Source: an uncultured Litoreibacter sp. (GTDB lineage Bacteria; Pseudomonadota; Alphaproteobacteria; Rhodobacterales; Rhodobacteraceae). From it: a DNA stretch of 64,000 nt. The DNA is taken from the NCBI GenBank assembly GCA_947493265.1, contig CANLQL010000002.1, forward strand, positions 744,001-808,000. The letters are read 5' to 3'. A model generated the notes under the pieces. It had not been told where the DNA came from. It did no database searches and saw only the letters and a program-made list of their open reading frames with translations. How positions within the stretch are numbered: the stretch's first letter is position 1; each line of letters opens with the position of its first letter. This document shows, piece by piece, positions 17,282 through 26,807 of the stretch. The position numbers and the translations under genes are program-made.

Positions 17282-18188
17282 TTTCGTCCATATTGAATTT
17301 GGTTGTCTGATAAATCCGGTTCACCCAATTGCCGTACAAAAGATGGGCGTGACTGCGCCAACGGTTCTGAGGTTTCTGGCTGGGATCATCGGCTGGATAG
17401 TAGTTCATTGGCACGTTGATCGGCGTGCCGTCTTTGACATCGCGATCATATTCTTCTTTCAACGTGCCGCTATCATATTCGAAATGATTGAAAATATAGA
17501 GGGCACGGTGGTCCGGGTCTTCGACAAGACACGGGCCAGCCAGATCGCTGCCAAGAAGTGTGACCAACCCGGATGCTGCGTCAATTTCGGATTGCTTCAT
17601 CTCGGTCCAGCGGGACACGGGGATCACGCAATCGTCGGAAAATCCGTTGAGATAGGGGGAACTAGGCGCAAGATTGGTATGCCGGAAACAGCCGAACGCT
17701 TTTGCCGGAAGGATGTGTTTTTGCACGCCATGGAAATGGTTGATCATCGCCATACCACCCCAGCAGACCCCGAAGGTCGAATGCACGTTGGTTTGCGTCC
17801 AATCCATCACCTCGCGCAATTCGTCCCAATAGGTAACGTCCTCAAAATCAAGATGCTCGATCGGCGCACCAGTGATGATCAGACCGTCAAACTTCTCGTC
17901 CCGGACCTCTTGGAACGGGCGATAGAATTCCGCCATATGCTCGGCGGCGGTGGTCTTGGTCTGATGCTCGGACATGCGGATCAGTTGCAGGTCGATTTGC
18001 AGCGGCGTTGCCCCGATCAGGCGGGCAAACTGGTTTTCCGTCTGGATCTTCTTCGGCATCAGATTAAGCAGGCCGATCCGCAGCGGTCGAATATCCTGCC
18101 GCGCGGCCTGATCTTCGTCCATGACCATCACACCCTCGTCCTTCAGGACGTTATAGGCGGGCAGGGTGGAGGGCAGTTTTATCGGCAT
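17271..18188 (-). CDS. metA: Homoserine O-acyltransferase (MetA fold, probably acetyl-CoA-specific)
   Basis: A 305-residue enzyme that activates homoserine for methionine synthesis. The catalytic residues of the MetA family are present: Cys142 in GVCWGGMAM, His235 and Glu237 in NHFEYD. Residue 111 is Glu ([10 protein letters not shown]). In MetA enzymes, Glu at this position goes with acetyl-CoA use and Gly with succinyl-CoA, so homoserine O-acetyltransferase is more likely than succinyltransferase despite the MetA fold. The short upstream gap shows no SAM-II riboswitch that I can recognise. Confidence 0.93.
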   Translation of the reverse strand: MPIKLPSTLPAYNVLKDEGVMVMDEDQAARQDIRPLRIGLLNLMPKKIQTENQFARLIGATPLQIDLQLIRMSEHQTKTTAAEHMAEFYRPFQEVRDEKFDGLIITGAPIEHLDFEDVTYWDELREVMDWTQTNVHSTFGVCWGGMAMINHFHGVQKHILPAKAFGCFRHTNLAPSSPYLNGFSDDCVIPVSRWTEMKQSEIDAASGLVTLLGSDLAGPCLVEDPDHRALYIFNHFEYDSGTLKEEYDRDVKDGTPINVPMNYYPADDPSQKPQNRWRSHAHLLYGNWVNRIYQTTKFNMDEIGT

Positions 18189-18239
18189 GGGGCTTAGAAA
18201 TCCAAAATGTTTCGAAAGGCTTAGATAGGCCGCTACGGC

Positions 18240-19097
18240 TCAAGTGCCAAGAGTGCGCGCGATCAACTGATCGAGATCGGCGGGGCTTTGCGCCTTGGAG
18301 ATCTGATCAGTAGAGATCGTGACACCCCAATTCTTCGCCATCGCCTCATAGCGCGGTTGGCGATGCGCTAAAGCCTTGGAATAGGTCCACCGCACGAAGT
18401 CATTTGGATCAACGTCGGCTTCTACCGATTTGTTTTCGAACAGATATTCGTCCCAAGCGGCTTGTAGAAATGATGGTTCATAACACATCGGTTTCGGGGC
18501 CTTATCGAAGCGGCGGATCAGTTCTTCCCGGTGCGCATCCGAGCCTTCGATCCAGACCATGAGATGGGTCTCAGACAGCTTTTTGAGCACGGGATCGCTG
18601 GCGTCCCACGGGTCCACGACCTCGCAAATTGACCCGCTGGTGTCACAGACGAAATGATCATAGCCGTAAAGCTGCTTTGCGCGGGCCATGAAATGCTCTG
18701 TATCCAGCAAGGCCGAGATTTCGGCATTATGGTGCAGGGCCTGGCGGCGCTGATATTCCGCGAAAGGCAGGCCACCTTTTGACGGGTCACCCGGCTTTCC
18801 CAGATAAGTCGACAGCGGGGACAGGTTTTCAAATGTGATGTTGGAGGCGATGTAGATACTGTCGCTGCGCAACAACTCTGCCAGAAACGGGTCGTCCATG
18901 GCGTGAGATTTGAAATTATCAACGATGTGCTCGCCCATATACCTGGTGCCGATCCGGTAATCGACGGAATAGTGAAACCAATCACCTGAGGCGCGTAACA
19001 TATTGGAAATATACGTTTTTCCAAGACCGGACATGCCGAAAAACAGCACGCGTTTTGCCGGGGCATTCAACCAGTCATCGCCAGATTTATAGATCAT
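18240..19097 (-). CDS. P-loop ATPase/kinase-like protein, unknown function
   Basis: A 285-residue soluble protein with a Walker A loop GMSGLGKT at residues 21-28, directly after a beta strand (RVLFF). There is a possible Walker B strand (HFVCDTSG, about 156-163). Tyr- and Trp-rich segments follow and there are no membrane spans. The layout resembles small-molecule kinases or deoxynucleoside-kinase-like proteins more than AAA machines, but no family is certain. I chose the ATG at 19097, which has AAGGAT upstream, over one 12 codons earlier. It is 51 bp upstream of metA on the same strand. Confidence 0.6.
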   Translation of the reverse strand: MIYKSGDDWLNAPAKRVLFFGMSGLGKTYISNMLRASGDWFHYSVDYRIGTRYMGEHIVDNFKSHAMDDPFLAELLRSDSIYIASNITFENLSPLSTYLGKPGDPSKGGLPFAEYQRRQALHHNAEISALLDTEHFMARAKQLYGYDHFVCDTSGSICEVVDPWDASDPVLKKLSETHLMVWIEGSDAHREELIRRFDKAPKPMCYEPSFLQAAWDEYLFENKSVEADVDPNDFVRWTYSKALAHRQPRYEAMAKNWGVTISTDQISKAQSPADLDQLIARTLGT

Positions 19098-19145
19098 CGC
19101 ACTATCCTTCTTGGCGTCTTTCGTATCGCCCAAAAGGGGGACAAT

Positions 19146-20054
19146 CTAGTGCGATTTCGCAAACATCCTGAGGATGCGTCCATCAAGTATCACCAGCCCC
19201 AGACCCAGAATTACAAAGCCCAGATAGGCGTTCGGGTTCAAGCTTTCGCCCAGGACCAATGCGCCAAGCACGATGGCCACCGGTGCCACAAGAAGCGTGC
19301 ACAGCATCAGGTTGCCGCTGCCCGCCACTGCAAGCACGCGGTAGTAAAGCATGTAGGCCACGGCCGTTGCGATCACTGAATAATAGGCAATTGCGCCAAT
19401 TGCTGTCGGGCTGAGGTCGAAAGACGGTGGGCCGTCGATGATGTAGGCCAAGGGCAACATCACAATTGTCGATCCTGCCAACATTCCCGCAGCCGCTGTT
19501 TGTGGCGGCAGATCAGCCATGGTTTTTCGCGCCCAAGCCCCGGCAAATGCGTAGGAGAGGGTACCGCCCAAAACCGCAAGCTGGGCAAGCGACCGAATGT
19601 CGAAGTTGCGCAGGTTTTCGATCCCGATGGCGATGGAAACCCCCAAAAAGCCCAGCAGAACTCCGACGAGGCGGTTGGCGCTCAGTCGTTCATCCGCAAA
19701 GAATACCGCGGCAACGACGACGCCGAAGATGGCAGTTGCCGCATTCAGGATCGAGGTCAGGCCCGTCTCAATATAAAGCTGGCCCCATGCCATCAGGGTG
19801 AAGGGGATGACGTTGTTGAGAAAACCCATGACAAGAAACGCGCCCCAGATTTTCACCCCGCGGGGCACATGAAGGCGGCGGATCAGGACGTATCCCCATA
19901 ATACCAGCGCTGCCCAGAAAACACGATGCGCGACGGCAGTGAAAAATGGCACTTCGTTCAAAGCCAGCCGGATGGACAGAAAAGACGCCCCCCAGATGAA
20001 GGACAAGATCAGCAGGTCGGCCCATGCCCGCGCAGAGAGAGTTTTTTGGTTCAT
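19146..20054 (-). CDS. EamA-family (DMT) transporter
   Basis: A 302-residue protein with about ten hydrophobic segments arranged as two EamA repeats: the first contains FIWGASFLSIRLALNEVPF, the second begins near LAVLGGTLSYAFAGAW. It belongs to the drug/metabolite transporter superfamily, which usually exports amino acids or related metabolites. The substrate is not predictable. The gene lies between a P-loop protein gene and a FadL-type porin gene, all on the minus strand. Confidence 0.88.
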   Translation of the reverse strand: MNQKTLSARAWADLLILSFIWGASFLSIRLALNEVPFFTAVAHRVFWAALVLWGYVLIRRLHVPRGVKIWGAFLVMGFLNNVIPFTLMAWGQLYIETGLTSILNAATAIFGVVVAAVFFADERLSANRLVGVLLGFLGVSIAIGIENLRNFDIRSLAQLAVLGGTLSYAFAGAWARKTMADLPPQTAAAGMLAGSTIVMLPLAYIIDGPPSFDLSPTAIGAIAYYSVIATAVAYMLYYRVLAVAGSGNLMLCTLLVAPVAIVLGALVLGESLNPNAYLGFVILGLGLVILDGRILRMFAKSH

Positions 20055-20130
20055 ACGCCTCTTCTAGCGAGCCATACTAAACCGGGCGACCCGAAAGATG
20101 CTGCAAATACGCGATTGTTGTCGCAAATAG

Positions 20131-20168
20131 AAAAACGCCCCACCATTTCTGGCAGGGCGCTTTTTGAA
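20131..20168 (-). terminator. Terminator of the FadL-like porin gene
   Basis: A GC stem (CGCCC at 20136-20140 with GGGCG at 20155-20159, extended by ACCA/TGG pairing) is flanked by AAAAA on the left and TTTTT on the right. On the minus strand it lies 20 nt past the porin stop and is followed by a T tract. It could act on both strands. Confidence 0.75.
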
Positions 20169-20187
20169 TTTGATTTGAAGGGCTTGC

Positions 20188-21294
20188 TTAGAAGCTGTAG
20201 CCGATCTTGATGCCGACACCGATGGCGTCGTTTCCGTCAAAGCTCGCGCGCGCAACACCACCTGTCCGAGGAGTTGAATCGCCCAGTTTGGTATAGTTGA
20301 TGCCGCCTGTGATCTTCATATTGTCCATCGTGTATGTGCCACCGATGGTCAGGCCAATGCTGCCATCCGTTGGGCCAAGCGGAGAGACAAGCGGTGTGTC
20401 GGAAAATTCATAACGCACCGAGACTGCGCCAGAGAAGTTATCTGTAAAACGACGACCAACACCCAAAGTGACGAAAGTTGCGTCCACGATATCAACAAGG
20501 CTTGTCCCGGCTGGCGTTACGCCACCGAAAGCTGTCGGGATAACCGAAACTTCGCTGTAATCCACATAGCGGATCTGACCGAAGAGCAGTGTGTCTTCCG
20601 CGATACCAGACTGGAAATCCAAGTTAATCGAGTCTGGTGTCACGATGTTGGTCCCCGTGACTGCGCCAGGCGCGATGTTTTCACGCGTATCCAGATTATG
20701 CTCAACTTCTGAGTGGTAAGTCAGCGCGACGCGCAATGCGATGTCCGGAATTTCATAGGCTGCACCAAGCAAGTATCCTGCGGCATAGTCCCTGTCGAAG
20801 GTCACGGAATATCCGCTCAAACCAGCATAAGCAGCACCGGCCAGATCAACTGCGCCAGACATTTCCTGCAGCTTGATACCACCATGGACCGAGAAACGGT
20901 TACCGAATTCGTAGCGGCCGACACCGGTTAATGTGTTGACGTCAAGATTGGCAGTCGTTCCGCCAAGTGCGACCGATGAACCGGCCGGGTAAGCGATGTC
21001 AGCGCCGAAGGGCTGATCAAAAATCAGTGCGAACGAAAACGCATCGCTGAACTGCCGCTTATATGCCAATCCGAATTGCGCGAAGCTGTTGGCAACATTG
21101 CCTGTCGCACCGCCACCGAAAGCCGCGCCATCGACGCCGCTAAGGCTCGGTTTTACGATCCCGAAGCTAAGCTCTGCGTAGTCGCCTTCTTCAAAGAGTG
21201 GCGCCAGATTTTGGAAAGAACGGTCAAGATTGCCCGCGCTTGCCAGTGATGTCGTCGCGGCAAGCATTGCTGCTGCGCCTAGATACTTTTTCAT
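20188..21294 (-). CDS. OmpP1/FadL-family outer membrane transporter
   Basis: A 368-residue beta-barrel protein of the hydrophobic-compound transporter family. It has a signal peptide (MKKYLGAAAMLAATTSLASA), the N-terminal region RSFQNLAPLFEEGDYAE, many alternating amphipathic strands, and a C-terminal Phe (GVGIKIGYSF) as expected for Bam-dependent barrels. The likely role is outer-membrane uptake of fatty acids or other hydrophobic compounds. The ATG at 21294 has AGGGG at good spacing; the ATG at 21300 would be too close to it. Confidence 0.87.
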   Translation of the reverse strand: MKKYLGAAAMLAATTSLASAGNLDRSFQNLAPLFEEGDYAELSFGIVKPSLSGVDGAAFGGGATGNVANSFAQFGLAYKRQFSDAFSFALIFDQPFGADIAYPAGSSVALGGTTANLDVNTLTGVGRYEFGNRFSVHGGIKLQEMSGAVDLAGAAYAGLSGYSVTFDRDYAAGYLLGAAYEIPDIALRVALTYHSEVEHNLDTRENIAPGAVTGTNIVTPDSINLDFQSGIAEDTLLFGQIRYVDYSEVSVIPTAFGGVTPAGTSLVDIVDATFVTLGVGRRFTDNFSGAVSVRYEFSDTPLVSPLGPTDGSIGLTIGGTYTMDNMKITGGINYTKLGDSTPRTGGVARASFDGNDAIGVGIKIGYSF

Positions 21295-21460
21295 TTCCAT
21301 GGTCCCCTGCATTCCCCTGTGAACTCCTCGCCTAAAATTGGAGCAGTTCGAAAACTGCGTCAATTTGTGACCCCACGTAATTTTATTGTTTGGTGTTGAA
21401 ACGCTACGTAAGTTGCCTATACGTGGCTTTTTTCGCACATGTGACGTCGGGTAAACTGTC

Positions 21461-22351
21461 TCACGAACGGGCCTCTCGCGCAATATTCACGTAATTTGCG
21501 GCGAAAATAATGAGCGCTCCGAGCAACACCCAAACATCCAGCGGCTCATTATAGAACAGCATGCCGATGATCGCGATGACTGGAAGACGGCCGAAATCAA
21601 TCGGAACAACGACTGTGGCAGGGGCCAGAGACAATGCGGTTGTAAGGCAGAAATGGGCGCAAAGACCGGCCACGGAAACCAGCGCGACATAGGGCCAGAT
21701 CGCCGGTGACGGCCACGCAACATCGCCGTCCCACCCGGCGGTGATCACGCCGAAGACCGCTTGCAACACGACCAGCCAGAACAAGATGCAGGTGATGGAT
21801 GTCACGCGGGTCAATTTCTTTGTGAAAATCGCTGACCCGGCGAAGCCTATCGCCGACAGGGCTGCAAGGATGATCCCAAGTTCGATATTGCTGAAATCCG
21901 GACGGGTGACGATCAGAATGCCGATAAAACCCGCCGCGGCCACGGCAAGCCGTGTGCGGGTCAGGCGTTCATTCAAAAACAAGGGCGACAGAAGCATCAC
22001 CCAAATCGGGGACGTAAACTCAAGCGCGAATAATTGCGCCAGCGGGATCATCAAAAGCGCTGCAAACCACAGGTTTTGGCCGGTGAAATGCGCAATATTG
22101 CGGATGAAGTGCAGGCCAAAATGCTGGCGATTGATCTCTGACAGGGTTCCCGTGACGCTGGCAACCGCAAGCACGATCGCGATACCAATGAAAGAGCGGT
22201 ACATCATCAGCTCGAACGTATCGATCTCGTTGTTGATCATTCGTCCAGCGACTGCCATTGACGAGAATGACGCGATTGCCCCAAGCATCCACAGCGCCGC
22301 CTTGATGGGCTGCGTGTCGGGTTGGTCGAATTCTGTTGGGGCTTGAGCCAT
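21461..22351 (-). CDS. EamA-family (DMT) transporter
   Basis: A 296-residue polytopic protein with two EamA repeats (ALWMLGAIASFSSMAVAGRM near the start; LAALSAIGFAGSAIFTKKL opening the second half). It lacks any extra domain. This type is often annotated as an S-adenosylmethionine or riboflavin-type carrier in alphaproteobacteria, but the substrate is not determinable here. It is the second DMT protein within 3 kb and is only distantly similar to the one at 19146-20054. It is divergent from the peptidase-like gene at 22406. Confidence 0.86.
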   Translation of the reverse strand: MAQAPTEFDQPDTQPIKAALWMLGAIASFSSMAVAGRMINNEIDTFELMMYRSFIGIAIVLAVASVTGTLSEINRQHFGLHFIRNIAHFTGQNLWFAALLMIPLAQLFALEFTSPIWVMLLSPLFLNERLTRTRLAVAAAGFIGILIVTRPDFSNIELGIILAALSAIGFAGSAIFTKKLTRVTSITCILFWLVVLQAVFGVITAGWDGDVAWPSPAIWPYVALVSVAGLCAHFCLTTALSLAPATVVVPIDFGRLPVIAIIGMLFYNEPLDVWVLLGALIIFAANYVNIAREARS

Positions 22352-22405
22352 CTGGTGTCTCGCGGGAAGGCGCGGCCCTGTACAATTTCAGACCGGATTG
22401 ATTTG

Positions 22406-23068
22406 ATGCGTAGGCGGGTTGAGAAGGATTGTCCATTGCCAAGCAGAAGTTTCGCGATCTGGCTGTTTACAGCGGCGACTGGCCTTGCCGGGCCTGGCAT
22501 GGCGACACCTGTGTCGGATCTGGAAAATACGGCCCGCCAGACCTTTGACAATCTGCCCGAAATTGTGCGCGTCGACAGTGTCGCTGGAAAATGTCGCGGC
22601 GACGCGGATAGCAACATGTTTGTGCGCTACTGCAGCAGCGAAGATCGGGTTTATCTGTCCAAGGCGATAAAAGACGACGTGAAAGCGGCGTATTTGCTTG
22701 GCCATGTTCTCGGCCATGCGGTGCAGGTCAAACATGGGGTCGCGGATGTGGCGCTGGCGATGATCCGGGCGAACCGCCCGCGCGAGACGGAATTGCGCGG
22801 CATGGTCACGCGTCAGGTTGAATGTATCGCCGGTGTTTTGCTGGCACGCGCAAATGTGCCACTGCCAGATTTGATCCAGAATTTCGGGGCAGAGCCGTTT
22901 ACGGGAAGTCATTGGGGGCGGACGCCGTTGTCGGGCGGGCCAAAAGTGTCGATTGGTCTTGCGGCGCGTCAAACATGGCTACGCCGCGGGCATCGTACGC
23001 AGGATTTTCAGGCTTGCGCAAATGGTGACATGGGTGCCGAACTGTTGTTGGAAGCAGAAAAAAGCTGA
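22406..23068 (+). CDS. Exported protein resembling a degenerate neutral zinc peptidase
   Basis: A 220-residue protein with an N-terminal signal sequence (FAIWLFTAATGLAGPGMA). Residues about 104-115 read LLGHVLGHAVQV, where YpfJ-type neutral zinc metallopeptidases have HExxH. About 40 residues on, RQVECIAG replaces the family's QADCYAG block. The catalytic Glu is thus Val and the third-ligand motif is altered, so it is probably not an active protease. A TTG at 22436 preceded by AGAAGGA is a plausible alternative start (MPSRSFAIWLF). The relationship is my inference from motif order. Confidence 0.55.
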   Translation: MRRRVEKDCPLPSRSFAIWLFTAATGLAGPGMATPVSDLENTARQTFDNLPEIVRVDSVAGKCRGDADSNMFVRYCSSEDRVYLSKAIKDDVKAAYLLGHVLGHAVQVKHGVADVALAMIRANRPRETELRGMVTRQVECIAGVLLARANVPLPDLIQNFGAEPFTGSHWGRTPLSGGPKVSIGLAARQTWLRRGHRTQDFQACANGDMGAELLLEAEKS

Positions 23069-23072
23069 GTTC

Positions 23073-23426
23073 TCAGCTGGCTGGTAAGCAGCAGCCGGAT
23101 AGCACCACCGGGGTTTCGGTTTTTTGGGTGAGAACCGTCGCCTCAACAGGCCAGGCCGTGACATGGGCGGTGTCGCACGCCCTTTGATGCAGGATCACAA
23201 TTGCCGTGTCGCGACTACCAAGAAGTGTCAGCACTTGCGGCCAGTCCCGGTTTTCGGCGCTTCCACGCTGCGGGACTGTCATGTCCGCGGATTTTCCGTA
23301 GTTGAATTGCGCAGTCTCACCGGTAACGGAGATGTCCCAGTCAGGATCGGTCCCAGAACAGCTGATATCCATGGCATGGGCCGCGAACGGGCAAAGCGCC
23401 AGAGCCGTGAGGGTGCCGCGCATCAT
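23073..23426 (-). CDS. Small exported protein of unknown function
   Basis: A 117-residue protein with a signal peptide ([18 protein letters not shown]), then [18 protein letters not shown]. It has five Cys in the mature part, including a CC pair near the end (SGCCLPA). The ATG at 23426 overlaps the guaA stop (ATGA), so it is translated downstream of guaA; a start at 23432 is also possible. The cysteine pattern suggests disulfides in the periplasm. No family is assigned with confidence. Confidence 0.6.
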   Translation of the reverse strand: MMRGTLTALALCPFAAHAMDISCSGTDPDWDISVTGETAQFNYGKSADMTVPQRGSAENRDWPQVLTLLGSRDTAIVILHQRACDTAHVTAWPVEATVLTQKTETPVVLSGCCLPAS

Positions 23427-25006
23427 TCCCATTCGATGGTTCCGGGCGGTTTCGAGGTGATATCGTAAGTTACCCGGTTAATCCCCGGCACTTCATTAAT
23501 AATCCGCGTTGCTGTTTCGCCAAGAAATTCATGGCTGAACGGATAGTAGTCGGCCGTCATCCCGTCGACGGATGTAACGGCGCGCAGTGCGCAGGCAAAA
23601 TCATAGGTGCGCCCGTCACCCATAACGCCCACGGTTCGGACCGGCAGGATCGCAACGAAGGCCTGCCAAATATCATCATAAAGCCCGTGCTTGCGGATTT
23701 GGTCGATATAGACTGCGTCAGCTTCGCGCAGGATATCCAGTTTTTGGCGGGTGATCTCACCGGGGCAGCGGATCGCGAGGCCCGGTCCTGGAAATGGATG
23801 ACGTCCGATGAACGACGCGGGCAGGCCAAGTTCGCGCCCAAGCGCGCGCACTTCATCTTTGAACAGCTCCCGCAGGGGTTCCACCAATTTCAGGCCCATC
23901 TTTTCAGGCAGGCCCCCAACATTGTGGTGGGATTTGATCGTCACGGATGGACCGCCAGAAAAACTGACGCTTTCGATCACATCCGGATAAAGCGTGCCTT
24001 GCGCCAGGAACTTCGCACCACCGACCTCACCGGCATGTTTCTGGAACACGTCGATAAACAGTTTGCCGATGATCTTGCGCTTGGTTTCGGGGTCAGACTG
24101 GCCGTCAAGTTCGCCCAGGAACAACTCCTGATCGTCGGCATGGATCAGGGGCATGTTGTAGTTGTCGCGGAACATGGTGACGACCTCTTCGGCCTCACCT
24201 TTGCGCAGCAGGCCATGATCGACGAAGACGCAGGTCAGTTGGTCGCCAATCGCCTCATGGATCAAAACCGCCGCGACGGAGCTGTCGACACCGCCCGACA
24301 GACCGCAAATAACTTTGGCATCGCCCACCTGTTCGCGGATCGCCGCAATGGCCTGTTCACGGTAGGCACCCATCGTCCAGTCGCCGGTGAAGCCAGCCAT
24401 GCGGACAAAGTTTTCGTATAGCTTTGCGCCATTTGGGGTGTGATGCACTTCGGGATGAAACTGGACAGCATAAAACTGGCGTTCAGGGTCGGCTGTGATC
24501 GCGAAAGGGGCGTTTGGCGAGGTGCCAAAAACCTCAAAGCCCGGGGCGATTTTTGCGACGTGGTCGCCATGGCTCATCCAGACCTGTTCCTTGTCGGTTT
24601 TGAACCAGCCATCAAGCAGCGGAAGCATTCCTTTCGGATCGACGAAAGCCCGGCCAAATTCTGCTGTCCCGTGGCCGCGTTCCACCTGACCACCCAGCAT
24701 TTGCATCATCACTTGCTGGCCATAACAAATCCCCAGAATTGGGACGCCCAGATCATAGACTTCTTCCGGTGGGCGAGGGGAATCCTCATCAATCACTGAA
24801 CAGGGACCACCCGAGAAAATTACCGCTTTGGGGGCGAATTCCGTCAGGAATGCCGCGTCGATCTTCTGGAACGGATGAATTTCACAATAGACATTCAATT
24901 CGCGCAATCGGCGGGCGATGAGCTGTGTCACCTGAGAGCCGAAATCGATGATCAGAAGACGCTCATGCGTGGCGTCGCGAAGGGGCGGTGCGGAATGATC
25001 TGTCAT
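23423..25006 (-). CDS. guaA: GMP synthase (glutamine-hydrolysing)
   Basis: A 527-residue enzyme that aminates XMP to GMP. The N-terminal class I glutamine amidotransferase has nucleophile Cys94 in ILGICYGQQ and the FHPEVHH His/Glu block near residue 184. The ATP pyrophosphatase domain carries the PP-loop GLSGGVDSS (about 236-244), and the C-terminal dimerisation domain ends KPPGTIEWE, as in the family. It is complete and of normal length. Confidence 0.97.
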   Translation of the reverse strand: MTDHSAPPLRDATHERLLIIDFGSQVTQLIARRLRELNVYCEIHPFQKIDAAFLTEFAPKAVIFSGGPCSVIDEDSPRPPEEVYDLGVPILGICYGQQVMMQMLGGQVERGHGTAEFGRAFVDPKGMLPLLDGWFKTDKEQVWMSHGDHVAKIAPGFEVFGTSPNAPFAITADPERQFYAVQFHPEVHHTPNGAKLYENFVRMAGFTGDWTMGAYREQAIAAIREQVGDAKVICGLSGGVDSSVAAVLIHEAIGDQLTCVFVDHGLLRKGEAEEVVTMFRDNYNMPLIHADDQELFLGELDGQSDPETKRKIIGKLFIDVFQKHAGEVGGAKFLAQGTLYPDVIESVSFSGGPSVTIKSHHNVGGLPEKMGLKLVEPLRELFKDEVRALGRELGLPASFIGRHPFPGPGLAIRCPGEITRQKLDILREADAVYIDQIRKHGLYDDIWQAFVAILPVRTVGVMGDGRTYDFACALRAVTSVDGMTADYYPFSHEFLGETATRIINEVPGINRVTYDITSKPPGTIEWE

Positions 25007-25103
25007 AGCTCGTGATTATGGACTGGCGGGGATGTGCGCAAGGCCCCGGAATTGTCCCGAGCCAGATTTTTCCGACCGATTTGTGCAAACCTGCGGGAAC
25101 GAT

Positions 25104-25126
25104 GTCGCTTTCCCCCCTTGAGCGAC
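25104..25126 (+). other. Hairpin in the leader of the MttB-like gene
   Basis: GTCGCT (25104-25109) pairs with AGCGAC (25121-25126) around a C-rich loop and is followed by GGATTTTG. It lies about 70 nt upstream of the methyltransferase start. It could be an attenuator-like element, but six base pairs is weak evidence. Confidence 0.3.
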
Positions 25127-25198
25127 GGATTTTGTCTGTGGAACCGCGCGGTCAGACGGTAGGTACAGAGAGCAAACATAGACTTCTGGGGGTCCACC

Positions 25199-26740
25199 AT
25201 GTCCGATACTTCTACAAGATCTCGCCGTACCCGTGGTGGTGGAGGGGCCGCGCGCCGCGCAGAGCGGACTGCGGTGCGGATCGAAACAGCGAAATATATC
25301 GAACGCAATATTCCCAACTTTGAGATTCTGTCCGAAGAAGCGTTGGAAATCATTGAGGCCAACGCCGAAACTGTTCTGGCCGAGATCGGGGTGAATTTTG
25401 TCGACAACCCCGCGGCATTGGATCGCTGGCGCGAGGCAGGCGCTGAGGTTGATGGGGAACGGGTGCGCATTCCGCGTGGTTTGGCGCGTCAGTTGTGCTC
25501 CACGGCACCGTCTTCCTTTACCCAGCACGCACGGGACCCGCACAAATCAGTTGTCATCGGTGGCAAGAACCTGGTGATCGCACCTGTCTACGGTCCCCCC
25601 TTCGTGCGGGATCTGGAAGGCGGGCGTCGCTACGCCACCATCGATGATTTCCAGAAGTTCGTGAAACTGGCCTACATGTCGAAATATGTGCACCATTCCG
25701 GCGGGACCGTGTGTGAGCCGACGGATGTTCCGGTCAACAAACGACATCTCGACATGCTCTACGCGCATATGTCGCTGTCGGACAAACCCTATATGGGATC
25801 GGTGACCGAGCCTGAGCGCGCGCAAGATTCCGTGGAAATGTCCGAGATTCTATTTGGCGGGTTGAATGACCGGACGGTTATGACATCGCTGACCAATATC
25901 AACTCCCCGATGACGTTCGATGCCACAATGATGGGCGCACTTGAGGTATACGCCGCCGCCAACCAGGCCTGCATTGTATCGCCTTTCATCGTAGGCGGCG
26001 CGATGGCTCCGGTGTCAGTGGCGGGGACATTGACGCAGGTTCTTGCGGAAGTTCTGGCTGGCGTCGCGTATTCTCAGTTGATCCGCAAAGGCGCGCCGGT
26101 AATCTTCGGGGCCTTCGTGACCTCCATCGATATGAACTCTGGTGCGCCGACATTTGGCACGCCGGAAGCGGCGAATATTACCTATGGTGCGGGCCAGCTG
26201 GCGCGTCGCCTGAAACTGCCTTATCGATCTGCTGGATCGTTCTGCGGATCGAAACTGCCAGATGCGCAGGCGGCCTATGAAACGTCGAACTCCTTGCAGA
26301 CCGGGCTGATGTCTGGCGTGAATTTCATGCTGCACGGATGCGGCTGGCTGGAAGGGGGGCTTGTTTCGTCCTTCGAGAAGTTCGTGATGGACGCAGACCA
26401 ATTGGGTGTTTTGCACGGGTTGGCCAAAGGCATCGCTGTCGACGAAAACGCGCAAGCGATGGGGGCCATCGCAGAAGTCGGGCCCGGTGGGCATTACCTT
26501 GGTTGCGAGCATACGCAGAACAATTTCAAGGAAGCCTTCTGGCGGTCAGATCTGCTGGACTACAAGCCGTTTGAAACCTGGGCCGATGAAGGGTCGCGCA
26601 ATACGCAGACCCTGGCGGCCGCGCGGGTTGCAAAGCTTCTGGCGGACTATCAGCAGCCGCATCTGGATCCGGCGATTGATGAAGAGCTGAAGGCGTATAT
26701 CCAGAAGAAGAAGGAATCGATGCCGGATTCGTTCATCTAG
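25199..26740 (+). CDS. Trimethylamine methyltransferase (MttB) family protein, non-pyrrolysine type
   Basis: A 513-residue member of the MttB superfamily, which moves a methyl group from a quaternary or tertiary amine to a corrinoid protein. The frame is uninterrupted, with no in-frame amber codon for pyrrolysine, as in glycine-betaine methyltransferase-like (MtgB) members. GGGGG precedes the ATG, and the N-terminus is Arg/Gly-rich (SRRTRGGGGAARRAER). No corrinoid-binding protein or MtrH-like partner is adjacent. Sarcosine oxidase genes 5 kb away make a link to glycine betaine or sarcosine metabolism plausible but unproven. Confidence 0.87.
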   Translation: MSDTSTRSRRTRGGGGAARRAERTAVRIETAKYIERNIPNFEILSEEALEIIEANAETVLAEIGVNFVDNPAALDRWREAGAEVDGERVRIPRGLARQLCSTAPSSFTQHARDPHKSVVIGGKNLVIAPVYGPPFVRDLEGGRRYATIDDFQKFVKLAYMSKYVHHSGGTVCEPTDVPVNKRHLDMLYAHMSLSDKPYMGSVTEPERAQDSVEMSEILFGGLNDRTVMTSLTNINSPMTFDATMMGALEVYAAANQACIVSPFIVGGAMAPVSVAGTLTQVLAEVLAGVAYSQLIRKGAPVIFGAFVTSIDMNSGAPTFGTPEAANITYGAGQLARRLKLPYRSAGSFCGSKLPDAQAAYETSNSLQTGLMSGVNFMLHGCGWLEGGLVSSFEKFVMDADQLGVLHGLAKGIAVDENAQAMGAIAEVGPGGHYLGCEHTQNNFKEAFWRSDLLDYKPFETWADEGSRNTQTLAAARVAKLLADYQQPHLDPAIDEELKAYIQKKKESMPDSFI

Positions 26741-26751
26741 CAGGCCCAAGT

Positions 26752-26786
26752 TCACCTGAATTCCGCGTGGTTCGCTGCTCAGGTGA
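26752..26786 (+). other. Inverted repeat after the MttB-like gene
   Basis: TCACCTGA (26752-26759) and TCAGGTGA (26779-26786) form a perfect 8-bp stem with a 19-nt loop, 12 nt past the methyltransferase stop. It has no T tract. It may be a 3'-end stabilising hairpin or a protein-binding palindrome. Confidence 0.4.
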
Positions 26787-26807
26787 TTCCAATTTGTCTA
26801 AAATTTG

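Noticed and set aside
18189-18239. Possible SAM-II riboswitch before metA
   Set aside because: Alphaproteobacterial metA genes often have one, but this 51-nt gap does not show the expected pseudoknot pattern or a GCTAAA-type conserved block that I could match by eye.
25199-26740. Pyrrolysine-type MttB with in-frame amber codon
   Set aside because: The 513-codon frame is continuous to its normal C-terminus, with no internal TAG.
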